Assembly: GCF_032854445.1 (NCBI RefSeq)
Contig: NC_088302.1
Span: 27,369,080-27,433,079 of the forward strand
Direction: 5' to 3'
Source: Liolophura sinensis
Taxonomy: Eukaryota > Mollusca > Polyplacophora > Chitonida > Chitonidae
Length of the DNA: 64,000 nucleotides
The notes beneath the pieces are model-generated. The model saw only the letters and a program-made list of their open reading frames with translations. It was not told the origin of the DNA and made no database searches. Each line of letters opens with the position of its first letter. Position 1 is the first letter of the stretch. Below are positions 12,490 through 24,132 of the stretch, piece after piece. The translations under genes were made by a program, and so were the position numbers.

Positions 12490-12980
12490 GAAGAAGGTCA
12501 ACTTCATAAACCACTTTCACTTGGTGCGATTTCTGTTATCGACGAATGAGAGCAAGGAGGAGCTCTGTTTCACAAACCATTTTCACTTGGTATGATTTCT
12601 GTTATCGACGAATGAGAACAAGGAGAATCTCTGTTTCATAAAGCACTTTCACTTGGAGCGATTTCTGTTATGGACGAATGAGAACAAGGAGAATCTCTGT
12701 TTCATAAAGAACTTTCACTTGGAGCGATTTCTGTTATGGACGAATGAGAACAAGGAGAATCTCTGTTTCATAAAGCACTTTCACTTGGAGCGATTTCTGT
12801 TATCGACGAATGAGAACAAGGAGAATCTCTGTTTCATAAAGAACTTTCACTTGGAGCGATTTCTGTTATCGACGAATGAGAACAAGGAGAATCTCTGTTT
12901 CATAAAGCACTTTCACTTGGAGCGATTTCTGTTATCGACGAATGAGACCAAGCAGAAGCTCTGTTTCATAACACACGTGG
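12490..12980. repeat. 66-bp minisatellite, about seven units
   Basis: Units starting TTTCACTTGG lie at 12515, 12581, 12647, 12713, 12779, 12845 and 12911, exactly 66 bp apart, with a partial unit before. Copies differ at a few bases, such as TGGACG/TCGACG and AAGAAC/AAGCAC. Because 66 is a multiple of three, a 110-codon frame (12653-12985, plus) stays open through five units and reads a 22-residue repeat containing ERFLLxTNENKENLCFIK. There is no sign of a promoter or splice context, so it is treated as noncoding. Confidence 0.9.
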
Positions 12981-13334
12981 TGTGATTTGTGGGGTTCTAT
13001 TATTCGTGTATGAAATAACATTTGTCATATTACCATTATACTAGTCGCACTGGGCAAGTCAATACCACAAATCGGATCTTTAGGCGGTGGTACGTGTCAA
13101 GTTTGAGCAAATAATTTAAAACTTGCCATGAAAATTGAACACAGCCCTTCAGACGCGACAGTCTGTAGCTTAAAATTCTCACTGATCATGGGCCTTTATA
13201 ACTTCTCCCCCACATCGATATACCACTATAGCAACCACATCTCCACAGGGAGGCCGGGTGGGGTGAGGACTTAGTCAAGAAGTAATAGACAGTTTTCCGG
13301 TATTGAACAATTAAGGATGCATTAAATGGACCTG

Positions 13335-13590
13335 TTTGTACATCCATGTATCTCCTGCTGTGGATGGCGATTTTCAGCCTTTGCGTGTTCATGTTTAATC
13401 ATAATTATATTTCCACTATATATGGGAGGTTTTCGAAGCCCTCGACCATAACTGGAAAACAACGGATTCATTAGCTGTGGTTGTTTGTACATACATGTAT
13501 CTCCTGCTGTGGAATACGGTTTTAGGCCTTTGTGAATACATGTTTGATCATATATTTATAATATATATGGAAATGCTTTTAGGAATCCTA
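13335..13590. repeat. Imperfect tandem duplication, period about 149 bp
   Basis: The segment from TTTGTACATCCATGTATCTCCTGCTGTGG recurs from 13484. It keeps the following GCCTTTG...CATGTTT.ATCAT order and the ATATATGG segment. The two copies are diverged and nothing coding is evident. Confidence 0.7.
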
Positions 13591-15410
13591 AGGAGGTAAG
13601 AATTGTTGGTATGTAAGTGAACACTGTGTAAACTAAAACGGTCACATGGGCTTTCAATATGTAATTTATATTTTCCTGAGTGATAATATTAAGTTAAAAC
13701 GTTCAATAATTTCAAGTTTGGAAACTTTTATATTCTTTTAACATTATCTTTAAGTCCCTTAAGTGTAGCTTAAAGTATTCGGCTACATATGTACAAAATC
13801 TTAGGCATTGTTCGAGAAATAAAAGTGTTCTGTGTCAAAAACAGAAAGGGAGAAAATGAACAAAATGTCTTGAGGAGCCTCAGGTGTGACAAAACTAACC
13901 AATAATTCCCATGAAAAATTAATTGTAATTAAGAATTTTCCCTATCAATGTGTGGAAAGATAATCTATACATGTAAATTTTTAAAAAAATTACAATGCTG
14001 CATGAAAGCGCATATTGGTGTTTTTATCTTGACAGTTCTAAGCAAAACCTGCTGGATTGTGTTTATGAATCTCTCTCTCTACCCCACCCCACCCCTTCCC
14101 CTCAACCCCCAGGCACTCAGGTGGGGTGATTTAACTGTTGCCTTTATCAGCATGTACATAAGGCACACGCTGCCTGCCCGGTTGAAGGTCCGCACGAGCA
14201 CTGACAAATGACTGCAGGTGACAATAAACATTTATCAAAGACAGGTCTGTTCCGATAAGATAATCCGGTTAATCCATCTTAATTAAGGTAAAAGTTACAC
14301 GAAGTACGACTGTCATGCTTGGTTTACAAGATATTCTTTCTTCAAATTTTGAAAAAAAAATGACTAAAATAAAAACAGGTTTATATAGTTGATATGAACA
14401 TAAATCACTGCTTAACAATGTCAGATTATTCGAGTGGCTCAAATTATTTAACGGCAGCAGTTTATATCATTATATTAATCATGAGCTTTCCATTAGACAC
14501 TTTCCTGTATTTAATTAATAATACATCAACAAGAAAAGGAACACAAAAACGCATTACAGCAATGCCTGTTCGCCAGTCATGTAAACATAATAGCTAAAGC
14601 CAAGGGACATGGTGCCATCAAATTAAAACTGAAAAATCACCGTATCCCTGTTGGTGTGAGAAAAATAATTATATTGAGATGTGGACTCGATAACTGGACA
14701 CCGCTTTTAAGCATTTCATTATAGTCACCAGTTAACTTTTACGGTAAAATGCTTACTTAGCATACAATCGTTATAAAAATGCCTTCGTGCGAGTGAAGAG
14801 TGAATTCCATGCCGTATGGTCTATACGCTGCACAATTTCCGAGTGTACCGGTTATAATATACAAACTACTTTGTTCTTGATTATACACTTTAACATTTTC
14901 AAATACATGTTTACTATTTTGCATATACATGTTATGCAAATACAAGTTATGTATTTTTGATATTTCAGCTCCCAGTTTATATCACGTGTATTTGCTAAAT
15001 TCACTCAGGAATTAATTTGAACAGTGGTCATACATGCATCTTGGGTACCGACATATTAAAGATTAACGTGGTAAGACATGAGATTTAAAGACAACATATA
15101 GTAAAACGTCTGGAGTAAATGTCAGAGTAGACTTTAACTGATCAATGTCACCATCTAATGAGTCGTGACATAATTACAATTTGATTAATCCTGATTTAGG
15201 ACTATTAGAATTCCAGTCGCCATTATAATCCACATCTTGACCATGAATAAGTTTGAAGTCTGGCAGTCTTGCATTCCTTCCGGTCTAACACCAGGGGGTA
15301 ACTTAAGACGGAAAGGGTGAGTGAACCACGGCACGGGGACATGGCAGTGGCTAGCTGAAGGTTTACGCCAACCCCTGTTGGGCTGATCAGTGATCAGGGA
15401 AACATGACGC
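13591..15410. other. Noncoding, nothing recognised
   Basis: AT-rich intergenic sequence upstream of the Trunk-like gene. No supportable gene, RNA or repeat. Confidence 0.4.
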
Positions 15411-15418
15411 GTCCAGTT

Positions 15419-15429
15419 ATATATATATT
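15419..15429 (+). promoter_or_regulatory. Candidate TATA element of the Trunk-like gene
   Basis: TATATATATA about 195 bp upstream of the chosen start codon. It is the only clear TATA-type element close upstream. Placement is inference; an unseen upstream exon is possible. Confidence 0.3.
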
Positions 15430-15622
15430 CTGACCAGTCCATACGGTGATCAGTCTTATCATAAATTAAAACGTGCAAGGATACTGACGTTTTTCATCGA
15501 CTTGCGGCATGGTGATCGTCGACTAAATACATGTTTATACTCTTACCAGGATTTTGTGGGGTCAGTCGGAGTTGTGAACAAAACTTAAAACTTTGTGAGC
15601 GAAATCGTGGGAGTTGAAAACA

Positions 15623-16951
15623 ATGGTGGAGTTTGTGACAATAGATCTAGGAGAGTGTGTGATAGTACGGGAGAGGAGTCCGGTCGTTTTTTCTGGCGCC
15701 AAATCCGTACAAGAGAACACACCCTCCAAAATGTGCTGTCGTGGGTCTACCGCTGCAGTGCTGTGTGCCACCATTCTCTTGTTCTCTGGAATACTCTGTG
15801 TGCCATTTGTAGTGTCATCCTTTCCAGTGAAAACAAGTAGTGATAGTTTCGAGAAACTACTGGATCGAAACGCTACCTTAGACTCGGTGATAGGCTTGAG
15901 ACAATCTGTGACGTTAATGCATATGCTAGTCAAAAGCCAGCCAAATTCTACTCCGCAGACTGGCGCACACTTCACGGCCGGGTCTGACACAGGCTCAGTT
16001 TTAACTTCTACCCACGAGACCACAATGAACCTCTATGATTTCATGCAAGCAGACAGTGGACTTCTTTATGCTTCCGGATATTCCACAGTAACTTACCTCA
16101 ACAACTTTGATAACCCTCAACAGATCCCATCGGAGTCACAAACAACCAGGGACGATAACTTCGGGAAGACAGGTCATGCCAATGTTGACAATTTTAATGT
16201 AGCACCGAAGTTTGAATCTCGCATTAAAATCACTTGCCAGCCGACGACCGACGATACACTAAAACTGATGATGGGACCAGCGTTCAATCCCCGCTATATG
16301 TCGGAATCCAGACCCCAAATGAAACAAGTGCCCAGTATCAGTTTAGGGGCCCCAGTTGGAGGATTCCAGAATGATGATAGCCGCCATCTTGTTAGACACC
16401 ACGGCAGTTTCAAACATAAGGAATTCGCTGTGGAAAGTAACTACCAGCGCGATATTCCAGAGGAGGATGTGTTTGCGTCCGTTTCGACATGGAAAAATGC
16501 TCGGGACCAACCAATAGCACAGGTGGATGAGAAAAAGCATCTTCCAATCAGCAACCAAGAAGGGCACCCGAAGAGAACAGCAGCTGGCAAATTCCTGTCC
16601 CGGATTAAGCGATTTGCAGCTCTTGGCGGCAAAGGCACAAGGAACAAGTCCAGTAGTAGCACCACGCAAGCTGCCAGGTATCCCTGGGAATGCAAGTCCA
16701 GACTAATCTGGAAGGATTTAGGCGAAGACCATTACCCCCGTTTCTTAAGAACAGTTGAGTGTTTGGGAGACAGATGCTGGTTCAACCATTTTCAATGTAG
16801 GGGAAGAGCCTTCACTGTTAAAGTTCTACGTCGGAAGTCGGACGCTTGTGTCCCCGTGCCGCTTACTGGTTCCGGCCCCACCCATTACGAACAGGAATGG
16901 ATTTTTGAGGAAACGTCTGTAACATTTTGTTGTGAATGTGTCGAATTATAG
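15623..16951 (+). CDS. Trunk/PTTH-like secreted cystine-knot precursor
   Basis: A 442-residue frame with no intron. The TGA at 15596-15598 closes the frame upstream. The ATG at 15623 sits in ACAATGG, a strong context; the alternative ATG at 15731 would put a hydrophobic signal peptide right at the N terminus (406 residues). The hydrophobic stretch VLCATILLFSGILCVPFVV lies at about residues 46-64. A long, Ser/Thr-rich, low-similarity propeptide follows, then an R-I-K-R furin site at 327-330. The C-terminal domain carries eight cysteines (357, 380, 385, 392, 409, 436, 437, 439). Its pattern LGEDHYPRFLRTVEC, a mid-domain C, FTVKVLRRKSDAC and a final CCEC resembles Trunk and PTTH, ligands of the Torso receptor kinase in insects. 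The Trunk assignment is from motif memory. The role in this animal is unknown; secretion and cleavage are inferred. Noggin and Spaetzle fit less well. Confidence 0.7.
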   Translation: MVEFVTIDLGECVIVRERSPVVFSGAKSVQENTPSKMCCRGSTAAVLCATILLFSGILCVPFVVSSFPVKTSSDSFEKLLDRNATLDSVIGLRQSVTLMHMLVKSQPNSTPQTGAHFTAGSDTGSVLTSTHETTMNLYDFMQADSGLLYASGYSTVTYLNNFDNPQQIPSESQTTRDDNFGKTGHANVDNFNVAPKFESRIKITCQPTTDDTLKLMMGPAFNPRYMSESRPQMKQVPSISLGAPVGGFQNDDSRHLVRHHGSFKHKEFAVESNYQRDIPEEDVFASVSTWKNARDQPIAQVDEKKHLPISNQEGHPKRTAAGKFLSRIKRFAALGGKGTRNKSSSSTTQAARYPWECKSRLIWKDLGEDHYPRFLRTVECLGDRCWFNHFQCRGRAFTVKVLRRKSDACVPVPLTGSGPTHYEQEWIFEETSVTFCCECVEL

Positions 16952-17193
16952 AAAGCAAAAGGTCATCATTCCTTGGCGCTGATCTATAGATGTCGGCAAT
17001 CTACTATTGTTTAAAACTTTAAAAATGTTTGTTTTATTTGTTGACATTATATCATTACTAAATGTTTTACTTGTGCTATGAGACAGTGCTGTATATAAAT
17101 TTTGCATGTGCGCTTGCAATTGATCATTTTACACTGACGTTTGACTAGTATCACTGCTCTGCCTAAAAAGTTAAAAGTAATGTACACTATTAA

Positions 17194-17199
17194 AATAAA
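17194..17199 (+). terminator. Candidate polyadenylation signal of the Trunk-like gene
   Basis: AATAAA about 243 bp past the stop codon, the first canonical signal downstream on this strand. Confidence 0.4.
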
Positions 17200-18929
17200 T
17201 ATTTACAAGTTAGATATTGGAGCATTATTTTCTTTTCTGTTAACGTGTACTTCCTCGTTTCTACACCATATTTTTTATAGTTACCTTTTCACTGTCTGCG
17301 CCAGTTTTCTTCTTATTATATTTTATTTAACATTCAGCTAATGTTAATCTGTTGTAATCGTTGTAATCAACCGAGGTTTAAATCCGCGACAGAGAGAGGT
17401 TGTGAATGCCACGTAAACCCGGTCAAGATTTAAAACAATCAATCTGCCTTATTTAATACTGCACTAACTACGTAATTAACAGTTCGCTGCACTATAGATT
17501 CACATTCCGTAATCATAAATTTGACTTATTGTCGACTTTCCTGTTTTTCGGTGCACTGACCTCCTGTTAAGCAATCGAGGATATAAAAGTGAGGCTCGCG
17601 TGCTTAACTTCGTGGAAACTTGCCAACGGACTTGGCCTCATTCAGGAAAGTTTGGCTTGTAACAACATACGAGTACCTCTATGTCGGATCTAAATACACA
17701 ACAGACTTTCTTGAAGTAACTTTCTGTTTCTGAGAAAGTCACTAAGAGTGTAGAAAATGATTTGCCTTACAATGACCGGGCCTGTATGTCACAACCTGCG
17801 AGGCGTTTGAGATTAAATCGTAATGAAAGATCAGGTTGGATTGACGTCTTTGTTGGAGCACGTTGCACAAGAATGATTCTGAATGATAAAAACGATGTTT
17901 TTTTTAGAGAAATAAACTATGACTAAGAAAGGGTTTGAGAGTGTTTACCAAGCTGAAAGGTATCACATAACCAACGACAACAAAGAAAAATATCACGTGG
18001 TAGGGAATTTACTTCTATTGGCAGAGCCTTTGGCGCCTGACCTCAGGTGCAGGTGGGGCTCCACAAGGTGGATTGGATAAGCTATTTGAAGACACGAGAA
18101 TTCGGGATTTACTAGAGTTCCATGAAAGGCACAAAACGCGTAGTTTCTGCATGCAATTCTTTCCGCCACCTAGTGTTCCATTCTCTGTTATATCTGATTT
18201 TATAATGGTCTGTTGTTTACTCTAAATAAAGGTTCCAAAGATCTGGTATACACGATTTTCTGTGAGCCCGTGGATCTGGTTGTTGGAACGCTTGTATGTT
18301 GGAACTAAAGGAAACGCATGCAACTGACAGGTTACTCCGAGTATGAGAGACCTCTGATCAAGTTTAAAAAACAGCACGACCCGCGTGCATATTCTGAAAT
18401 AGTGAATTGGCAATTTTCACTAATCTGTCATTGGACAAGTGACCACAATAAATTATCAAATTCTACATCTAGCCAACTCAGGAGATCTCACACTTCTCTC
18501 TATTGTTAATCGTCCAAATATTTAAGGTTATCACTGTTTTACAGGAGATCGTCTGTTTCGGCCTGCACGTCCACTCTGAAAACGGCGACGTCTTTCTCAG
18601 ACCAAAAGTCCGCTTGTTTGCACTTGCAGAGTTCTGGCGATCCACTATTTTGTTTTGGAACGGTTGATTGTTGACGTCTTTATCGTAATAAAAAAATCCC
18701 ATACTTTTGCAACATCGAGTACCAGCATACCACGGTATACTAGTAGGTGTCATATCCTTAGCAATATTGCCTTTCTATGCAGTTGTAGTTATGAGAAATT
18801 AGTTTTACTTTCCTTCTGGTTTTTCCTCCGCAACTGATCCACTACATACACATACACAGAATTAAACGCCTGAACATAGGATGACTCGGGTCAAGCAATT
18901 TTCCTGAACCTTCAATCATTAGCCATGGA
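17200..18929. other. Intergenic, between the convergent Trunk-like and KLF genes
   Basis: No supportable coding sequence. The isolated TATA box near 17580 is the only notable site. Confidence 0.4.
17580..17589 (+). promoter_or_regulatory. Isolated strong TATA box
   Basis: GATATAAAAGTGAGG is a near-ideal TATA box. About 110 bp downstream is an ATG opening only 12 codons, and no gene body follows that I can recognise. It could be the promoter of an unseen spliced gene or noncoding RNA, or chance. Confidence 0.25.
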
Positions 18930-21884
18930 CACATTCAAAGGCAGTTTTATTGAAGTTGTACAATCATGTACCATCAACAGTCTGATGAAAACATAATAGA
19001 TCACGACAACCTAACAATCATAAATATTTTGTGTTGTTGTATTTCATGAAGGTACGGTAAAAACCATCCCAGGATTAAAACAACGAAATGTAACCTAACA
19101 GTACATGGAGTATAGATCATACATCTTTCGCATGTCTAACCATGGTTCATGGTACACTCGATATTGCAGAATAGCCATTAGTCCAGACAGCCTATCAGCC
19201 AGTGTGATCATACACCATCGTTAGTACAGCCCTATATACACAAATATCATTGCTCTTTCTCTTTTGAGAACGGTTGCACGGAAGTTATCTGTGGAGACGG
19301 TGTCTCCTTCTCAAAACGCAACTGGCAACTAAGTACTAAGTTCACATGTTTCTTTAATAAGAAAGTAACAAATGTCGCGTACACTAAAGGAAGGTGGATG
19401 CATCCATTCGGCTATGAAGTGATCTAATAAATATTTGAATAATATTTTACGCCAATAATAAAACTAAAATACTTGGCATAAACCCACAAGTCTCACAAAC
19501 AACTTAACTACATGAGTAAGCACATACAAATTTAAATTTAGACAAAAAAAAAAACAAAAAAAAAAAAAACTGATAAATTAAAGCTTCAAAAATAAATATG
19601 AGAGACGTGTAGCAATCAATTCAGGTTCATAACAGAAATAAACATTTTTGGTCCGTGGTAAAGAACCGTGGAAATACTCCACACTTAAAAGTCAGGTTAT
19701 TTGCCTTGTCTATTTTAACAAAGGAATTACACAAAGTACACCATCCTGCACATGCTGGGCAGAATGATTAACACAAATGAGAAAACTACAGAAAACAAAC
19801 TGCAATTTATTAATAATTATCAGAGGTAGGAAATCAAATGAAATTCAGTCCTTACCGATTATGCTTATATATGTACTTCATGTAACACTACAGGAATATG
19901 GATCACCCATAAGTACAAATCTCCGTCATAATGGCAATTAAGTACTGCAAAATCATGTATGCCATGACTATACTACCTGATCCCATTAAAGTTAAATAAG
20001 CACACAGAATCCATTTCATAAATGGTGATATGAGGGCTGATACTTTGTTACAGCAGTAACCTGTCCGCTTAATCCATGTCACGCAGAAGGTACATAAAAA
20101 CAGTCGGATAACCCTACACTCTACATCACTGCCACGATTAAACCTATAACAGAGTTTCTCAATTGAGGCCAAGCACTGTAGCACTTTTGCATCCACTTAA
20201 TTTTTTTTTTTTTGTACTCTGAATTAGAAACATCAGCAATTTGCTGAGGTACAAACAAGGCATAAAAAAATAAAGCAGCATATATGTAGCAAACCATCAA
20301 GGCATGGCCACATTATTTTTAAACTGTACATCAACAGGATTTCTCAACAGGAAATACAGCATATTTTAACTTTTCTATCAAAAACAGAACATCAGATGGT
20401 AACAACGCTTACACAAAGATAAATATCTACAGTTTTTATTTATGCATTTTTCAAAACTAACAACAAATCCATTCTTATGGTATTGCAAAAATATCGGTTG
20501 AAACAGACGTTATTTGCATGTTTATAAACCAGAGAAAAAATGATTTCCAGAACCTGCAGATGCTCCCTCGATGACAGAGTGAATAGCACTGAATGCAGTA
20601 TACATGTTACCTTGGTGCTGTTTGAACAAAATATACAGGGTTGTCCTATTTCACCCTCTGAAGTGAAGCACCTCTTCAAATATTCTATTGACTTCGAAAA
20701 CCAATATATCCCAAAAATGGGAATAACTCTTTTTTAAAATTTAATCTGATGTTATTCCTTTCCATCAGGCTTCTGCAATGATAGGAGAGACAAAAATGGA
20801 ACAAATTTCATAAATCTAAATGAAAGGATTCTGTAGATACAGTAGTGAGGCCAAAAGTTTACAGACAGATGGACGGACAATGCTATAGGATAATACAGCA
20901 CAAACACAAACATAAAAAGGTTCACCTAACTAATGGAATTCTTAAAGGGTGAAGGTGATCTGTAATTTTAATTGGATATTTATTACACATCTTAGATGGT
21001 TGAAAAAAAAAAAACAAAAAACAATAACAAACCCCAAAACATTCAATTTTAATTCATAACAAATTCTTATCACCTGGCAAGTTTTCAGATTACTGATTTT
21101 ATACTTTTTTTTTTTTTACTCCCTGCCTTCAGCTTACTGTAAATAGGACTGAGATTCAATTGAAACACGGAAATTCTGACGACCTTAAATACACATGTAT
21201 ATGAGATTTCCCCTGGGAGCATGGACATAAACATTAAAAATCTTCTTTTTTTTTTGAGAAATTTTGTACCTTTAAAACGTGCATAATCTGAATTCATCAT
21301 GCAAAAGTTTTTCTTATGGAAGAGACAAGATTGTGTAATAAAACTGACCGTCAATCTAGACCCTAGTTTGACTTCTTTATGATACATGAAGATTCAAGAA
21401 ATGGTACTAAAACTAAAAATATTTCGTGGCGGTTGTAGGACTGAACTTCAATGAAATAAAATAAGTGAATAGAAAAGCCATGTACATAGAGATGGTAGTG
21501 TGTGCTTTTTCGAAGTGGATTAAAATGTTTGACACAGCACAATTGAAGTTGTGAGCACTTACATAAGTATGATGAGTAAAATGGTTAAACATAGTGAAAC
21601 CCTATAACTGGTTACATAATGAACCTTGTAGCCAGTAGCTAATTCTCACATCAAAATGCAAGCTGAAATCCAACCAGAATCTGTAACTTCTAAACTACCA
21701 TAAAAATGTACAAATGAATGTTTTCTCAGACCGTAGGACACATAGTAGCACACAGGTGGGACGCTCGGAGGAATAGGTGACAAATTGTACAATACAATGC
21801 CTTCATATACTGTATTACATATATAAAGAAGAACAATCACCTTTGTTGAGGTAAAAGGGTGGGCATCCTTAGACTAACACAGAC

Positions 21885-22180
21885 ACCAAAACAATATTTA
21901 TTTATTTATTTGATTGGTGTTTTACGCCACACTCAAGAATATTTCACTTATACGACGGCGACGGCCAGCATTATGGTGGGAGGAAATTGGGCAGAGCCTG
22001 GGGGAAACCCATGACCATCCGCAGGCTGCTGGCAGGCCTTTCCATGTACGGCCAGAGAGGAAGCCAGCTTGAGCTGGACTTGAACTCACTGTGACCGCAT
22101 TGGTGAGAGACTCCTGGGTTATTACGCTGCTGTGCTAGCGCGCTAACCAACTGAGCCACAGAGGCCCCACCAAAACAATA
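21885..22180 (-). mobile_element. Full-length tRNA-derived SINE with 12-bp target duplication
   Basis: The SINE body is 21897-22168. ACCAAAACAATA flanks it exactly at 21885-21896 and 22169-22180. Read on the minus strand, the tRNA-like head has box A (TGGCTCAGTTGGTTAG) and box B (AGTTCAAGTCC). The body follows, then ATATTCTTGAGTG, GGCGTAAAACACCAATCAAAT and an (AAAT)n tail. This is the best-preserved copy in the window and defines the family. Confidence 0.9.
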
Positions 22181-22340
22181 AAAAAAAGCTCACTTGCATG
22201 TGTACAATGTTTACAATACCCAAATTATGCTGGTCATTCCAGGCAATTTTGAGAAAGAATAGTTTTTCCATCCACACTGTCATACATGTGGGTTCTTCAA
22301 AAAATATGTGTATCTGTTGGGAGTTATACTTAAAACTACT

Positions 22341-22465
22341 GGGGCTGCAGCAACCTGTGGATGGTCGTGTGTTTCCTCTCACCATAACGCTAGCTACTGT
22401 CACATAAATAAAATATTCTGGAGTATGGCACAAAACACCAATCAAATGAATAAATAAATAAATAA
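22341..22465 (+). mobile_element. SINE fragment (3' half)
   Basis: GCAACCTGTGGATGGTCGTG, a shortened CACCATAACGCTAG core, AATATTCTGGAGTATGGC and ACACCAATCAAATGAATAAATAAATA. A 5'-truncated copy, 170 bp from a full-length one and in the opposite orientation. Confidence 0.75.
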
Positions 22466-23950
22466 AACTACCAGTCCGGAATCATTCCCAGCATTAATTT
22501 CACTACTAGCGCTTTGAGCGACAGTTCTGACGTCAGCCTATTGATCTCACTCCATATCACTTTTCCTAAATATACAGTTCCTTGTTACTATTTTAGTCTG
22601 AAGGTATTACATACTTTGACCAAGGATTTACAGAAGAGACAACTAACTACTACACCAAACAATATTCTCATCATGATATTCCAGAGCCTGCACATAAAAG
22701 CTGATGTTGGTGTGAATGAATTGGGCAAAATATTAATTCCCAGGGATCAAAAATAAACTTTAACATTGCATTATTTCCAATTCCGATTTAAGTCAGAAAT
22801 AGCTTTGTAAAATCGGCCCCAGGATCACATAGTTGTTGGAGATTAAAATCAGACACCATCTTGACTTGGGGTATAATTCCTGAATTTGGATTTGAAATGA
22901 AACTCTAATTTTCTTTTCTGCCATGAAAGTCCAACAGCTTGGTAAAATAAAATTACTATGAAAATTTTAGAGCAGGAAAGTGTTTTGAAGTAAGGATTAA
23001 AATCTGACATAAGTCTTGGACAGTTTTGTGATCCTGTTATATCTGGTGCAGGTCCCCTCATTTTAGCTCTTATGGTCTTCATTCTACATGGAAGAAAGGC
23101 ATCTCTTCAACTTGGTAAATTTCCAAAAATATTCTACATGTAAGTTTGAGGTTTAACATGGTACTTTCAAAAAGTAGAAAATGGTGCTTGTTCAGAAACA
23201 TACAATTCAACATAAGAGAGACACAACTGAACTTGGAATAGTAAATTGTTCATTTTAAGGGGTTGTATGAAATTGAAAATGGATAACAAACTATGTGACT
23301 AAATGTACTCGTAGTCAAAACAACAAGAATAAGAAAAATCCTAAGGACTTAACATAAGTCTGCTGCCGGAATGGCGTGGTATCATAAATATATATAAGAG
23401 GAAGTTCATGTACAAGATGTAAATTTTCTGCAATCCTACGCCTACACAAAGTTCCTTTTGTTCAAGTAGCTACTACCATCACTTTCCTAATGATTATGTA
23501 GCACCATACAACAATGTTGTTGACAACTATAAAAATCACTTGCGTAAAAATATAACACTTTAATTGTGCTGTAATCACTCATGAATTAAATCAACAACAG
23601 ACTGAAACATGCGATAATGTGCAGTGTGGCCAATGGTGGACTACTGTGTAAGTTGTTAAACATCCTGGCAACCAAACATTTGTGAAGAGAAATGCTCATT
23701 TTAATAGAGCTTTCTCCACTACGGCAATTTCGCTCTTTTCATAACGATAATAACAACCATTAATTAACAACTTTAAAAATGTACGAAAGAAGGCAGATGA
23801 CTAAGACAATGCAATTCTTAAATAGCACACTTAACTGCAACTAATACACATGGAATTCAAGGATATATCACAAATTCAGAGGATGAACAAGCTGATGAGT
23901 TTGGCTACATCCGTACAGCACAGCACACAAGGAGATTGCAAGGGTGATTT

Positions 23951-24132
23951 TCAGGGAGATGCCGCTGGACTAGACTGGTCAGACACACCATCACTTGTTG
24001 AACCTGCTTTGTTTTGAACACGTTTCTTCAGCATGCTGGGATCAAACTCTGGATGCCGTCGAGCATGTTTATTCAGGTGGTCGCTCCTCATAAACTTTTT
24101 CTCGCAAATTGGACAACAAAAATTCTTCTCCC
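23951..24132 (-). CDS. KLF9/13: KLF9/13-like factor, exon 3 (zinc finger 3 and C-terminus)
   Basis: The exon follows a TTCTGTTCTCAG acceptor and completes a Gly codon begun in exon 2 (phase 1). It encodes residues 203-262: linker GEKNF, then finger 3 with C209, C212, H225 and H229 and the contact helix [21 protein letters not shown] follows, a C-terminal flank typical of the KLF9/13/14/16 group. The tail is Ser/Ala-rich and ends in TGA. Together with exons 1 and 2 it gives a 262-residue nuclear DNA-binding protein expected to bind GC/CACCC boxes. Confidence 0.9.

Larger units (their letters stand above)
18930..23950 (-). other. Probable long 3' UTR of the KLF gene
   Basis: Sequence downstream of the KLF stop codon has no coding potential on either strand. 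A canonical AATAAA (minus strand, 18951-18946) precedes a plausible cleavage zone near 18930. Other AATAAA matches occur earlier, so shorter forms are possible. Very long 3' UTRs are common in KLF9/13 genes. The stretch contains one complete and one partial SINE. Extent is inference. Confidence 0.3.

Noticed and set aside
15562-16695. Minus-strand frames of 84-153 codons
   Set aside because: Shadows of the Trunk-like coding sequence on the opposite strand.
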